A stretch of DNA of 64,000 nucleotides from Cladorhizidae sp. MBARI D1340-BT2. Lineage: Eukaryota; Porifera; Demospongiae; Poecilosclerida; Cladorhizidae. The stretch is taken from positions 50,136,771 through 50,200,770 of the forward strand of contig JAQNBH010000004.1 in assembly GCA_028752905.1 (NCBI GenBank), in the 5' to 3' direction. The notes under the pieces were generated by a model. The model ran no database searches. It was not told the origin of the DNA and saw nothing but the letters and a program-made list of their open reading frames with translations. Shown piece after piece: positions 34,481 to 44,560 of the stretch. Every line of letters begins with the position of its first letter. Position 1 is the first letter of the stretch. The position numbers and the translations under genes were made by a program.

Positions 34481-35650
34481 CAGTGGTCCCTCTGTATTAA
34501 GACCCTCCCAAGTAAGACCACCTCCATTATGAGACCATTTTTGCTTGCTCCCGGTTGGCTGGCTTTATTTTGTCCCTCCCAAGTAAGACCCTCTAAGACA
34601 AGTCCACCTCTCTTATAAGACCACTTGGCTGGGTCAATATCCTCCCAAGTAAGACCAAGCATCCAAGAATAGAGTGAATTTAGTTTTTTGTTTGAAGATC
34701 TACCTTCCATTGAAGTGACATACTTTTGCCCAACTGTGAAAAATCAGGAACTGGTACATTTTTACATCTGCATTGATCCAAAGAGGGACCTCGGCATCGA
34801 GTATGAGGCACAGGCCAAGGCATGGATGAGCACTCCTATCTGGGAGCAGTGGCTCAAGCGCACCAACAATAAGATGCTTGCCAAGGGCCGGAAGATCATC
34901 ATATTCATTGACAACTGCTCAGCGCACTCAGATATCAACCTCAGAAACCTCAAGCTGGTCTTCCTTCCTGCCAACACCACCTCCAAGCTTCAGCCTATGG
35001 ACGCTGGCATCATCCAGGCCATGAAGCTGGTCTACCAGAAGCAGATGATCTGCTATATTCTCCGGCTCATGGACGACACTGTGAATGCCGATAGTGGTTG
35101 CACTGAGAAAATGAGCTCGCTTGTCAAGAAGGTGGACATTCTGATGGCAATCCACTGGCTCATGAAGGCCTGGGGATGACCTCCATGTGTCCACCATCAA
35201 GAAGTGCTTTAAGAAGTGTGGCTTCACGACCACCACTGCTGAGGTAGAATAGTCATAAATGTGCAGCTGCCGGAGGGTGTGACACTGCCGAGGACTACGC
35301 CAACATCGACAGCGAGGTGCACACCAGTGAGGACCACTATGACCCTGCCCTCAACCATGCCCTCGCCACCCCTGCTGACTCCTCCCCTGAGGAGCCTGAG
35401 TCAGATGATGAGGAGGATGGCCCCATGCCCACTCCTGTGACTGTGTCAGAGGTGTTCGAGATGGTGTGCAAGCTGCGTGACTTTGCCACTCGAGGCATTC
35501 CCAAGCTTGTGGCAGGTGCTGATTCTATCGAGCAGATGGTCATCCAGAACAGGATGGAGCGGACTGTCCAGTCCAGTATCTCAGACTTTCTGTGTCCTAA
35601 GGACACTGCATGAGTCTAATGTCCAATACATACATGTGTACAATGACAAC
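34481..35650 (+). mobile_element. Tigger/pogo element, partly preserved, inside the Ginger-like element
   Basis: After a TA (34,479-34,480) the element begins CAGTGGTCCCTCTGTATTAA, followed by repeated AAGTAAGACC blocks, typical of pogo/Tigger ends. The coding part starts at 34,688. No matching right inverted repeat is visible, so the right border is approximate. The coding part is markedly richer in G and C than everything around it. Confidence 0.72.
34688..35613 (+). pseudogene. Tigger transposase, DDE domain, 5' truncated
   Basis: Residues about 70-115 of the first frame (34,688-35,179) hold IIIFIDNCSAHSDINL, LVFLPANTTSKLQPMD and AGIIQAMK: the second and third catalytic aspartates (in IDNCSAH and MDAGII) of the CENP-B/pogo DDE family, which catalyses cut-and-paste at TA sites. 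The first catalytic aspartate and both N-terminal HTH domains are absent. The frame breaks near 35,175, continues as STIKKCFKKCGF, stops at 35,250, and a last part (35,317-35,613) has an acidic patch and ends SSISDFLCPKDTA. The element is dead. Its codon use is strongly C/G-ending, unlike neighbours, suggesting different age or origin. Confidence 0.8.
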
Positions 35651-36109
35651 CAATGTCTTTCCAATTTTGAGCCTTGTTCCGGTGGTGTCCTTGTCCCGGA
35701 AATTTCCCTGAATTTATAGCTACGCGCACCTTGCGGTTCCACTCGCTTAGATGGCCAATGCAGTCTCAAGCTTGTTTAGTTTAGTCCTTTAACACTCGTA
35801 AAGCAACAAAAACAGGAGCAGAGAAAAACTTCAGATAAACAATTACGGTGTGTGAAACAACCTTTGACCTTGTTTCGACTAGAGGTGCGGCACTCACGTG
35901 AAACTTCTCAGCACGATAGCAAAATGGCTATAATTATAGTGTAGCAAAGAAGCAGAAGAGAGAATGCCATTTTGACAATAAATGGATCAAAGAATTTCAG
36001 GGGATAGGAGTTTCAAAGGTATAAATTAAAAATATATAATGAAATTGATTGACAAAGTAAGTAAGCATGGAATACAGCAAATACAGGGTAAATAACATCA
36101 TGGGTACAG

Positions 36110-37290
36110 TGTGCTGCTTGTGTTCAATGCAATAGTAATGTCAGTAGTCTTGCCTTCATTTTTGGTCACTTGTATGCCCAATGTAATCTGTGTGCAATCG
36201 ACTTTGGTGTTACCCATGGTGGCCATAATGATGTCACATCTCACCTCAAGAGCAAGAAACATAAGGATATGTCAAAGGCTGTGTTATCAACTATTCCAAT
36301 CACCTCTCTCTTCCAACATCAAAGAAGTGATCAAGTAATCGAAGCAGAGGTCAGGTGGGCTACATTTGTTGCTAAGCACAACATATCCTTTCTGTCTAGT
36401 GACCACGCCACCAAGCTTTTCAGCAAGATGTTCCCAAACTCTGAAATTGCAAAGAAATTATCCTGTTCCCACACCAAAACCACCGCCATAGTGAAGAAAG
36501 CTCTTGCTCCTTACTTCACACAGAGAGTTATGGAGGCAATGTCAAGTGGTCCATTCTCTTTGATGATTGATGAATCCCATGACAAGAGGGATAAGCCTTG
36601 CATAAGTCTTTTGAGGCTTTTTGATCCACAGATAGGTGAAGTACGGACGAGATTCTTGGATATACCTGTTGTGAACATTGATATAGCTACCAATTTGTGT
36701 TCAAGCCTTGAAGGAGTCACTGACTAAGAATGGGCTCAGCTTTGACAATGCAGTGTCTTTCATGTCTGATACCACCAATGTTATGAAAGGAGTGAGGTCA
36801 GGTGTGCAGAAGCTGATTAAGGATGAGATCCCAACTTTGTATGATGTTGGTTGCATCTGCCATTTGGCTGATTTAACAGTCAAAGCTGGTTTGAAGGTAC
36901 TCCCAGTGAACATTGACCAGCTCTTCATCGACATATTCTACTACTTCCATAGCAGCAAGAGAGCAGCAATTTGTCATCATATGGTGTTCACTTTTCACCA
37001 CTGAGCCAGGGGTGAATTTGAAGCATTGCCCCACATGATGGCTCAGCTTGCTGAAGTGTGTGAATCATTACCTCAGGCAGTATGATGGTTTGAAGTCATT
37101 CTTCTTGTCTTGTGAGGAAGCTGAAACAGCTAAGGTCTGTAGCATTCTTTCAAGGCTTGAGAATCCTCTGACGAAACCTCTGTTGTTCTTTTATCTTGCC
37201 CTCAATGGATCAATTCAACCGCCTCTTCCAGAAATCTACAGAGAATACTACATCACAGCTGTATGTTGAGATGAACCGGTTAGTTAGGTC
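36110..37290 (+). pseudogene. hAT transposase, zinc-finger type, frameshifted
   Basis: The first frame (36,170-36,727) carries a BED-like zinc finger (CNLCAIDFGV...HGGHNDVTSHLKSKKHK), then SCSHTKTTAIVKKALAP and the DDE-region start FSLMIDESHDKRDKPC with a candidate first catalytic aspartate. A second frame from 36,708 continues KNGLSFDNAVSFMSDTTNVM and GCICHLADLTVKAGLKVLP, with the second aspartate region. A third from about 37,048 reads YLRQYDGLKSFFLS and LENPLTKPLLFF; another shift leads to MDQFNRLFQKSTENTTSQL near 37,200. At least two frameshifts and a missing C-terminus make it non-functional. It resembles the element at 59-60 kb in its TKTxAIxKxALAP motif. Confidence 0.78.
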
Positions 37291-37808
37291 GAAAAATCGT
37301 GTATAAAATTAATGGCGTGGTCAAGGGAAAGGCGCACAGAAATTAGGTGGTGGGGTCGAAAATTCGTTAAAAAAAAATAATGTCCCGGAATTAACTTATG
37401 GAAAGTTGGCAAGTATGCATGCAAATCACATGAACATATATGCTTGAACTCCCTTCATCCGTATCTGGGAACATCTGTCTACTAGGCACCTGGACATTGC
37501 ACAATCAAGTCATGTGTATCACGTGATCCTCAAAAAAAATTCTTGTGAAGAAATGGCATGACACTGCAGCTCGGATGAGACAGGAATCACTGAGGCAAAT
37601 ACCATCATTTCTTTTTTAAATAACTGTGTTCATGTTGTTTTCGGTGATTGCACATGTGCAGCATGTACATGTGCAGTGCTGCAAGTACAAAATTCAAGGC
37701 AAATCATCAATATTGGGGGAAATGTGGGGGTGTTCCCAGATGTGGCTGTTTCTGAATTATGGACAGTGCAGAGGAGTTTGAGTATAATAACTGTGTTTTA
37801 TATTAAAG
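37291..37808. other. Unassigned spacer, probably Ginger intron or hAT flank
   Basis: No recognisable coding content until the integrase core exon begins after ATTAAAG at 37,808. Confidence 0.45.
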
Positions 37809-38014
37809 ATGGGAGACTCTGGGCATTGACCTGATTGGCCCATTTGCAGCTACCGATAAAGGCCACAGATATATATGCACTGTGACTGACCTTTTCACAA
37901 AGTGGGTGTTTTCTCGTCCCATTAAGTCAAAGTGTGCTGCAGATGTTGTTAAAGTGATACTTGAGCTCATCTACAGTTATGGTCCTGGACCAGGGCCGTG
38001 AATTTATTAACCAG
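37809..38014 (+). pseudogene. Ginger-like integrase catalytic core, exon A
   Basis: Encodes WETLGIDLIGPFAATDKGHR, YICTVTDLFTKWVFSRPIKS and the end DQGREFINQ, followed by a GTTAGT donor. The first (GIDLIGP) and second (DQGREF) catalytic aspartates of the DDE integrase fold are both present. A small deletion just before DQGREF removes a few residues and shifts the frame, so this copy is broken. Confidence 0.75.
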
Positions 38015-38237
38015 GTTAGTGACAAGTCTTAAATATTTTTAACATTCAAGATGCATAATAAATGCTAAATAAGAATTCAATTCCAATGTTTAGCAGTGGT
38101 GGTCAGACAACTCATCTCTTCTCCATAACTACTATATACACAGATGGCTTCTTTTTACAGTGAATGTTATTAGTAACATAGTATAGTGTGCATTATATTT
38201 GGTATCTATTTCATGCTGTTTTGCTTAACCAACTCAG

Positions 38238-38381
38238 GTAAATGATTTCATCTCTGCTGCCTTTGGTGTGAAGCGAATGATGCGTTCTGCATACCATCCA
38301 GAAATAAATGGCCAGAATGAGCGCACAAACCAGACACTTAAGAGGGCACTGTCTAAATTACAGCCAAACTGACTGGAACAA
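38238..38381 (+). pseudogene. Ginger-like integrase catalytic core, exon B
   Basis: Flanked by an ACTCAG acceptor and GTAAGT donor. Encodes VNDFISAAFGVKRMMRSAYH, PEINGQNERTNQTLKRALSK; the E of NGQNERTN is the expected catalytic glutamate. An in-frame TGA near 38,370 (after LQPN) disables it. Confidence 0.78.
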
Positions 38382-38574
38382 GTAAGTTACTATATTTTAA
38401 GCTGCTATGCATCAGTGGTGGTCAGTGTATCTGTTGTAGCAGCTTGCTATTACTGGATGGATTTTGTAATCCATCCTATGACCTAGAGTTCCAATATAGC
38501 AATTGTAACTGTTGGTTGGTGTATAGGCTTACTATGTACATGTCTTTATGCTTTGCATTTTGGTGATATCTTAG

Positions 38575-38776
38575 ATTTGTGCTCCCTACCACTTATGGCA
38601 TCAACACTAGCATACAATCATCAACAAAACAGCAGCCCTTTGTACTGATGTTCTATCGCACAGCTTGGGGTGCCATAGCAGAACATAATTATGAAGAAGA
38701 GTTACAGTATGTGAATATACACACTGACATGTCTCCTGAAGAGATTAAAACAGACTTGGAAGATTGTGTAGAAAAG
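38575..38776 (+). pseudogene. Ginger-like integrase, post-core exon
   Basis: The exon lies between a TATCTTAG acceptor and a GTAAAG donor. It reads INTSIQSSTKQQPFVLMFYR then an acidic tail, EELQYVNIHTDMSPEEIK. The NTS.QSSTK..PF.LM.YR block is the conserved region after the catalytic glutamate in gypsy-type integrases. Confidence 0.68.
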
Positions 38777-38910
38777 GTAAAGATTATCTAGTGGCAGACT
38801 ATAATTAATGAAATATGACTAATTCGCTGCATATTTTATTTGTGAATGAAATTATTGCATGTAAAATGATCCGCATAAACTCTTTTTATTATACTTCTGT
38901 ATTCACTTAG

Positions 38911-39130
38911 GTACAGGCCCTGGATGAACAGGTACTAGCCCTTGATGAACAGGTACAGGCCCTGGATGAACAGGTGCAGGCCCTGGATGAACAAGTACAG
39001 GCCCTGGATGAACAGGTGCAGACCCTGGATGAAAAGGTACGAGGAAAAATTGAAGAAGCCAAGGCCAAACACAAGTTGTATTTTTATTCCAAGCAAAAGA
39101 AAGGCTTAAAACGCTTCCAGTTTACAATAG
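38911..39130 (+). pseudogene. Ginger-like exon with heptad (VQALDEQ) coiled-coil repeats
   Basis: The exon begins after CACTTAG and ends before GTATGC. It encodes six copies of a 7-residue unit close to VQALDEQ (21-bp tandem DNA repeat GTACAGGCCCTGGATGAACAG with variants), then a basic stretch EEAKAKHKLYFYSKQKKGLK. Hydrophobic positions at V and L spaced as in a heptad predict a short coiled coil. The repeat is likely a recent 21-bp expansion at a normally short coil in this family. Confidence 0.7.
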
Positions 39131-39326
39131 GTATGCTAAGGGTGATGATTGATCTGACCAATATTTATGGTGCTCGTGTGTGAGATACAGAGAGGAAGGG
39201 CAGTTAATTGTTGAGTTTCAATAAAAGACATCTTGCATATTTCCAATCCATTTTATGTTCTTAATAAATTGCAGACAAAAGTTTTGGCTTAAAGATATGC
39301 ACATGTTCATTTGTTGTTTGCTGCAG

Positions 39327-39532
39327 ATGACCATGTCTTGCAGAGGAATGTACGAAAAGCATCAAGGAAAGGTGACAGGTTAATCACAAGACTGGTTGGG
39401 GCCTTACGAAATAATTGACATCACTTCTATGGGCCTCTGCCTGTCAGGATGGTAATGGCAATGCCATGAAAAGCAAGGTCAATTCAGGACACCTAAAGCC
39501 TTACTTGACCCGTAGTATACCAGGTCATTAAA
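39327..39532 (+). pseudogene. Ginger-like exon: GPY/F-like module and end of transposase
   Basis: After the TTTGCTGCAG acceptor it reads HVLQRNVRKASRKGDRL; shifted by one it continues WLGPYEIIDITSMG, and after another shift NAMKSKVNSGHLKPYLTR, ending in TAA at 39,530-39,532. The WLGPYEI block is the GPY/F module found after integrase cores. Two frameshifts confirm decay. Confidence 0.7.
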
Positions 39533-39534
39533 CT

Positions 39535-39855
39535 ATGCTTCAAAACAATCTTGTAGGTGATGTGTCCCAACAAATACCTACAACTGAGAGTGGCTATGCA
39601 AGCTTGCAGACAAGCTTACCCCTCCCTCCCTCTGACCTACAATACCTGGATTGTGACTTTGATTGTGGTACTAGTATCCAGGAAGCCACTGTGAATCTGG
39701 CCATGAATATTGCAGAGAAGAGTCCACCAAGGAAGAGGCAGTGCACAGCAAACCTTGGTGTGGTGTCAACTCTTAGCCTACGTCTCAACAAACAGAGCAC
39801 AATCATTCTACCTCCAGTCCAACCATCCACCCACACTGTGGACCAGGACCAATGA
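39535..39855 (+). pseudogene. Linker region between integrase and protease parts
   Basis: An open 106-codon frame immediately after the transposase stop. It is Ser/Pro/Thr-rich with a basic PPRKRQC (possible nuclear localisation signal) and no catalytic domain. Its position between the integrase tail and the Ulp1-like part suggests it is the linker of a longer polyprotein. Confidence 0.4.
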
Positions 39856-39867
39856 CCAACAGAAAAG

Positions 39868-40827
39868 ATGTGCATTTCCATGGAATCTTCACAGACTGAG
39901 ACAGATTGTTTTGTGACTGATGCGACCCAGACTGTACTGAGGGTAAATGGCATATGCCTACCGTGCCAACAGGTTGTCAGCTACAGAGAGTTTACCAAGA
40001 GACTTTCTCATAACTCTCCAATCTGGAGCATGTTTGAAGGACACCACATAAATGAAGCACAGGCCCTACTTCATGTACAGTTTCCAAAGATGAGTGGCCT
40101 TCAGCCAGTTTTATATCTGGCACCAGGCAGCGGATGCTCACTTACTGGAACTCCAGTAGAGAATTATGTGCAGATCATGAATACTGGCGGCCAATGGGTT
40201 TTTCTTCAAATGTAGGAGCATCCAAGGGCACAGTGTTGTTATATGACAGCCTCCCTACCAGAACCAGTTAGTCATTATGTTTAAACTATATCAACCAAAA
40301 TCCAGTGATTTTTTAATTTGTTATTGACATGTTTCTTCGAGTCAAGTGAATGGAATTGAGGACTATGTACAGTAATATTTGATATTACACCTTAATACGT
40401 GCCTAATGCATTATTATATCTGTTCTTATTATTGATCCAGAATTGGACACGCTGAAAAGCCATGCCTGGATGGAGCATTATGCTGGAACTTACCTTATCA
40501 TTGAGAAACCTAAAATACAGAGACAGGCTGGAGGCAATGAGTGTGGGTTATTTGCTATTGCAATTGCAACAGCTCTATGGAGTCGGAATAATCCATCACT
40601 CATCACCTTTGACCAGAGCAGGATGCGACACTATCTATATAGCAATGTCCTTCCAAAAACGAATATTACTACCTTTCGCATTGGAAGGTCTGAGATGGAA
40701 TGTGACGTACAAGAGGTTGGACGAAAGAATACCACTTACCTGCATATGTAGGCAGCCCCATGACCCTGCCCTTACGGTTGCACAGTGCTGTTCATGTAAG
40801 GAATGGTTCGATCAATTTTGTGCTCAA
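39868..40827 (+). pseudogene. Ulp1-like cysteine protease and PHD-like finger, decayed
   Basis: The first frame (39,868-40,215) has GHHINEAQALLHVQFPKMSG and VQIMNTGGQW, the start of a Ulp1/adenain-type protease as carried by several DNA transposons. The catalytic His usually found in a G-HW block is missing (GGQW). The frame breaks there; YDSL (candidate Asp) follows in another frame near 40,240. After an apparent intron, 40,443-40,751 includes QAGGNECGLFAIAIATAL with the expected catalytic Cys. A shift into 40,739-40,827 gives CICRQPHDPALTVAQCCSCK then EWFDQFC, a PHD-like Cys pattern with the usual His replaced. Loss of the His block and frameshifts indicate inactivation. Confidence 0.66.
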
Positions 40828-40830
40828 TGA

Positions 40831-41160
40831 GAATTCATAGAATGTGTTTTTTCCTATAATATATATACCACAACACTTGATGAATTGGGAGTAATGTGAG
40901 AGGTGCAATAGTATGCTGGCTATATAAGAATAATTAATACTTGGTGGTATATAGTACAAAGAGAAGAGGAAAAAAATTCAAGTGAAATTAGAATATCTAA
41001 CAAGCAGATGAAATGGAAATGAATGAGGGTCCTAGGTCAGCAAGGTACCCACCCCATTTTGGATATATATACCCAAACCCAAGCCTAAGACAAAGAAATT
41101 GACACAGCTAATATTGTACTCAGGTGAGAAAGACTAGAAGCACATGAACACAGCTAATAC
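40831..41160. other. Unassigned spacer
   Basis: AT-rich with short A runs. No recognised feature separates the Ginger-like and gypsy-like remnants. Confidence 0.5.
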
Positions 41161-41162
41161 AG

Positions 41163-43815
41163 TACAAGAAGCCTAAACCTTGCCCTGTTGGGTCTGACAC
41201 CCAGTTACCTGATTTAGAGATAGAACTAGCTGATTTACCTGGGGAAGCGAGTTCTTGCACCAGTCCTCTGGGAGAGGAAGGTAGCGCAAGCGATGTGGGG
41301 GAGGAAGGTAGAGCAAGCAATGTAGTGGAGAAAGATAATTCAGCCTTAGAGGAGGAAGGAGCAAGCACAGAAGGTAGCACAAGCAAAGAGGTGGAGGAAG
41401 ATGTCTTAGAATAGGAAGGAAGACTTTCAGAGGTGTTACAGGGAGAAAGTTGTAGTGACCACCCACTCCCCACCCTTGGTAAGGGGGAGGAGGAAGTGGA
41501 TACGCTGATAACACAGCAGAAGGCAGATGATAGCTTGACTGAGGCAAGGAAGAATGCTGAGAGTCATAAGGATGGGCATCTTTATGAAGAAGGAGTTTTG
41601 ACGCACGTCAAATTATCAGAACCTGGGAGAGAATGGACCAGAGTGGTCGTTCCCTCTTGCAGGAGAAGGGAGGTGTTGGAAGTAGGCCATAGAGGGTTGA
41701 TAGGTGGAAACTAAACCTACAACAAAATGGTCGATAGTTTGTCCCAACATTTTACATGGCCTGGGCTTAGGAAGGACATAAGGGCTTATTGTAGCACCTG
41801 TGCCGAGAGTCAGAGGGCAGGAAGACAGCTGAACCCGAAAGTGCCCATGGTACAAACACCCATTATCACAGTACCATACCAAAGAATGACTTGGGATTTA
41901 GTGGGCCCTCTAAATAGAACAGCAAGAGGTTACCGTTACATTAACTGTCATGTTTCTCGGAACAAGGTATCCCTATGCTGTGGCCCTAAAAAATCGATGC
42001 TCTATCTGTAGCCGAAGGGTTAATGGAGGTAATTAAACATAGTAGTATTCCCAATGAACTGTTATCAGACCAGGGCTCTCAGTTTATGAGAAGGGTTGTT
42101 ACCAAAACATGCCAGCTGTTAAACATTAAGAAGCTGAAAACCACAGCCTATCATCTTCAAGCAAATGGGGCACTAGAGAGATGGCACGCAACGTTGAAGG
42201 GTATGTTAACTAAGGAAATTTGATGATAGCTCAGAAATGTGGGACAAATTGCTTAAAGTATTGCCTCTTAGTTTGCAGGACTTTGCCTCATTGTCATGGT
42301 CACTGCCTTTCGGAGCGGAAGTGCTGACACACAGTTCAGGTTCGTTCGGTATTGCTGCCACCAGTCTGGTTCTTACCCCCAGACCCCGAGAATAACAATA
42401 GTTTAATTGAATATTGAGAACTCACATGCAGAAAGCATCACAGCATAGACTGGAATTCAGACATCCTAACACGCAGTTCACTAGCCTTATAATGACATAA
42501 TGTGTGCACTGTTCAGTGGGTTTACTAATCATATTCATGGCATAACTACATAGTCACTTGTTATGCTCTAGCTAAGTGGTCGGGTGAGTGAAGTGTCACC
42601 CTGTGACACCCATGCAGCCACAGGCTTTCCCCCATACAAGCTAGTCCACGGGCAGAGCATGTGCGGGCCCCTGGAAGCTATGAAATCGGAATGGCTAAAA
42701 GGTGACCTAAGTTATTCTACCTCCAGTAGCCGAGCTCAACGAAACCCTAACCAAGTTACACAAGGTGGCTCATGCAAATGAGGAGGCTAACAAGTTGAAA
42801 TCCAAGGTTGCCTATGATATGAGCGCTAAACCTAGGAGCTACGAGCTAGTTGACATGGTCTTATGTCACACCCCAGGCCTCACCGGGAAGTTGCACTGTA
42901 TTTGGTAGGGTCCATATCTGGTTGCAACTACAGAATAGCTGTCCCTGGGAAGAAGTCTAATAACTGTTCACATTAATAGGCTCAAGGTATGGAAGACTCC
43001 TGTAAATAACCTGTTTCGGGTGGTGGTTGCGGAAGAGAGCGAGAGAACCACTGAGCCAATAGGTAAGGTGAAGATGAGTGACCCTGTTTTGTCAGTGGTG
43101 CAGCTACAAGCCATCCTTGATGAATTTAGTGATGTGATCACAACTGAATTGGGTTCAGTAAAGGGAGAAGCTCATGTAATCTGATGATTCCCCACCTGTG
43201 CACTCCGTTCCTTATAGGATAGCGCCAGGTTGGAGGGAAGACCTAAAGGAGGAAATCCAACAGTTAGCAAGGGAAGGTATCCTCGTACCCAGTAAAAGTG
43301 CATGCCCATGGTGCCTGTCTGCAAAAGAGGGACAAATGCCATCAGACAATGTATAGACTATAGGAGATTGAATAGCATAACCCGGGCAGATCCATTTCAG
43401 ATGCTCATGGTGCATGATCTCCTAGATAACGTTGCTGAAGCAACATGGCTGACAAAAGTGGACATGAATAAAGGGTTCTATCAGGTCACCTTGGATAGGG
43501 ATATCCAGGACAAGACAGCATTTTGCTCCTGGGGTAAATTTGCATTCACCAGAATGCCCTTTGGACTTATGAATGCCCCGGCTACCTTCCAAAGGTGCAT
43601 GCAGAACCACGCTTGCCCTTCAACCTGAAGCAAGAGTGAAGGCATTGAGGGATTATCAAAGGCCTAAGAACCAAAAGGGGTTGAGAGCATTCCTGGGTAC
43701 CGCCGGTTATTATCGGAGGTTCAGCCCTGATTTCGCTAGGTGGGCTGGGCCCTTGTTTGATGCTTTGAAAAAGGGTGCCCCCTGTTCTTTAGAATGGAAT
43801 GCTAGAAAATTTATG
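41163..43815 (+). pseudogene. Decayed Ty3/gypsy element with integrase before reverse transcriptase (Gmr1-like order)
   Basis: A Glu-rich leader (41,163-41,411, TAG stop) precedes the integrase zinc domain: VLEVGHRGLIGGN, stop, SQHFTWPGLRKDI, CSTCAES. The integrase core follows: RMTWDLVGPLNRTARGYRYI (first Asp), LLSDQGSQFMRRVVTKTC (second Asp), AYHLQANGALERWHATLKGM (Glu). Then come ATGFPPYKLVHGQSM and a GPY-like segment. Only after these comes reverse transcriptase: VHSVPYRIAPGWREDLKEEI, RQCIDYRRLNSITRADPF, LTKVDMNKGFYQVTLD, RMPFGLMNAPATFQRCM. A deletion at about 43,615 removes the YxDD block and jumps to LRAFLGTAGYYRRFSPDFAR. Multiple stops and frameshifts; gag, protease, RNase H and LTRs are not seen. 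Confidence 0.75.
42258..42585. other. Insertion of about 330 bp interrupting the integrase
   Basis: Integrase homology stops after EMWDKLLK (about 42,255) and resumes with PCDTHAATGF at about 42,599. The intervening sequence is non-coding and lacks evident inverted ends; it could be a solo LTR, a MITE or replacement DNA. Confidence 0.45.
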
Positions 43816-44560
43816 TCATTTAACCATCTTATCCATGTGTTGTGTGACGAGCATACGCTCACGTTACCCAGGGTTGGAGACAAACTCATCCTGCACTACT
43901 ATAATTATAGAGTATTTGGCATGCTTACATTTGAGCTAGGTAGTAAAAGCTCCTCCATCTTTCTCATAGACTCATTAGTGAAAATACGATTGTTCATCAT
44001 CGTCTCTTACTTGAAACTTTTTAATCCACAATTATTTGATGGACGTCTTGTTTTGTGTAATCTACTTCATCTTATCACCTACTGGTCTTCAGCTGAGTCG
44101 TACACTTTTGGGTTATAGTTTCTTGAGGTACTAGGACTAACAAAATTATAACTTGACCTTAACATTCCTGATGAAGACTAGAGCTTCAATCATGCTAATA
44201 AATTCATACTCATCATCAGATATGTAAGTTTCTGCATTCTAAGAACCAGAACTTATGAATAGTTCTGCAATGAACTCCCTAAGTGACAGGAACCATCATC
44301 AGTGTAGGGATGGTCTTCAAGGTAAGTCACAAGTGCTCCTTCAATGTGTTATGTTCTAGCTACATTCTTACCTGAATGACTAAGAATGAACATTGCAAGG
44401 AACTATCACCAGACTTTCTCCCCATCTTCTCTCCTGGAAAACTTTCTAAATAGAAATTTAGAACAATGCAGTGCATTAAAACAACAACTTTCAATAAGTA
44501 CCCGATACTAATGCTATATAATTGGACATACATATTAGCTCCATAATTAACCATGACGGT
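43816..44560. other. Unassigned sequence, part of an old dispersed repeat
   Basis: The stretch near 43,930-44,110 (GAGCTAGGTAGTAAAAGCTC, CTTACTTGAAACTTTTTA) is repeated near 46,850-47,040 and partly near 54,130-54,170. Confidence 0.55.

Larger units (their letters stand above)
33594..40830 (+). mobile_element. Ginger-like DNA transposon, spliced, decayed, with nested insertions
   Basis: Exons of a gypsy-like integrase appear in order without any reverse transcriptase or protease: zinc-binding domain (33,594-33,802), catalytic core (37,809-38,014 and 38,238-38,381), a tail (38,575-39,532), then a Ulp1-like protease and PHD-like region (39,868-40,827). Cut-and-paste Ginger elements use exactly such an integrase-derived transposase and some carry accessory protease or PHD domains. 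A Tigger (34,481-about 35,650) and a hAT (about 36,110-37,290) interrupt the space between the zinc and core exons. Terminal inverted repeats were not found, so the borders given are coding borders. Confidence 0.65.

Noticed and set aside
41433..43815. Two tandem gypsy copies instead of one Gmr1-like element
   Set aside because: No LTR, gag or protease lies between the integrase tail and the reverse transcriptase, so one element fits better. Retained as the alternative in the finding.
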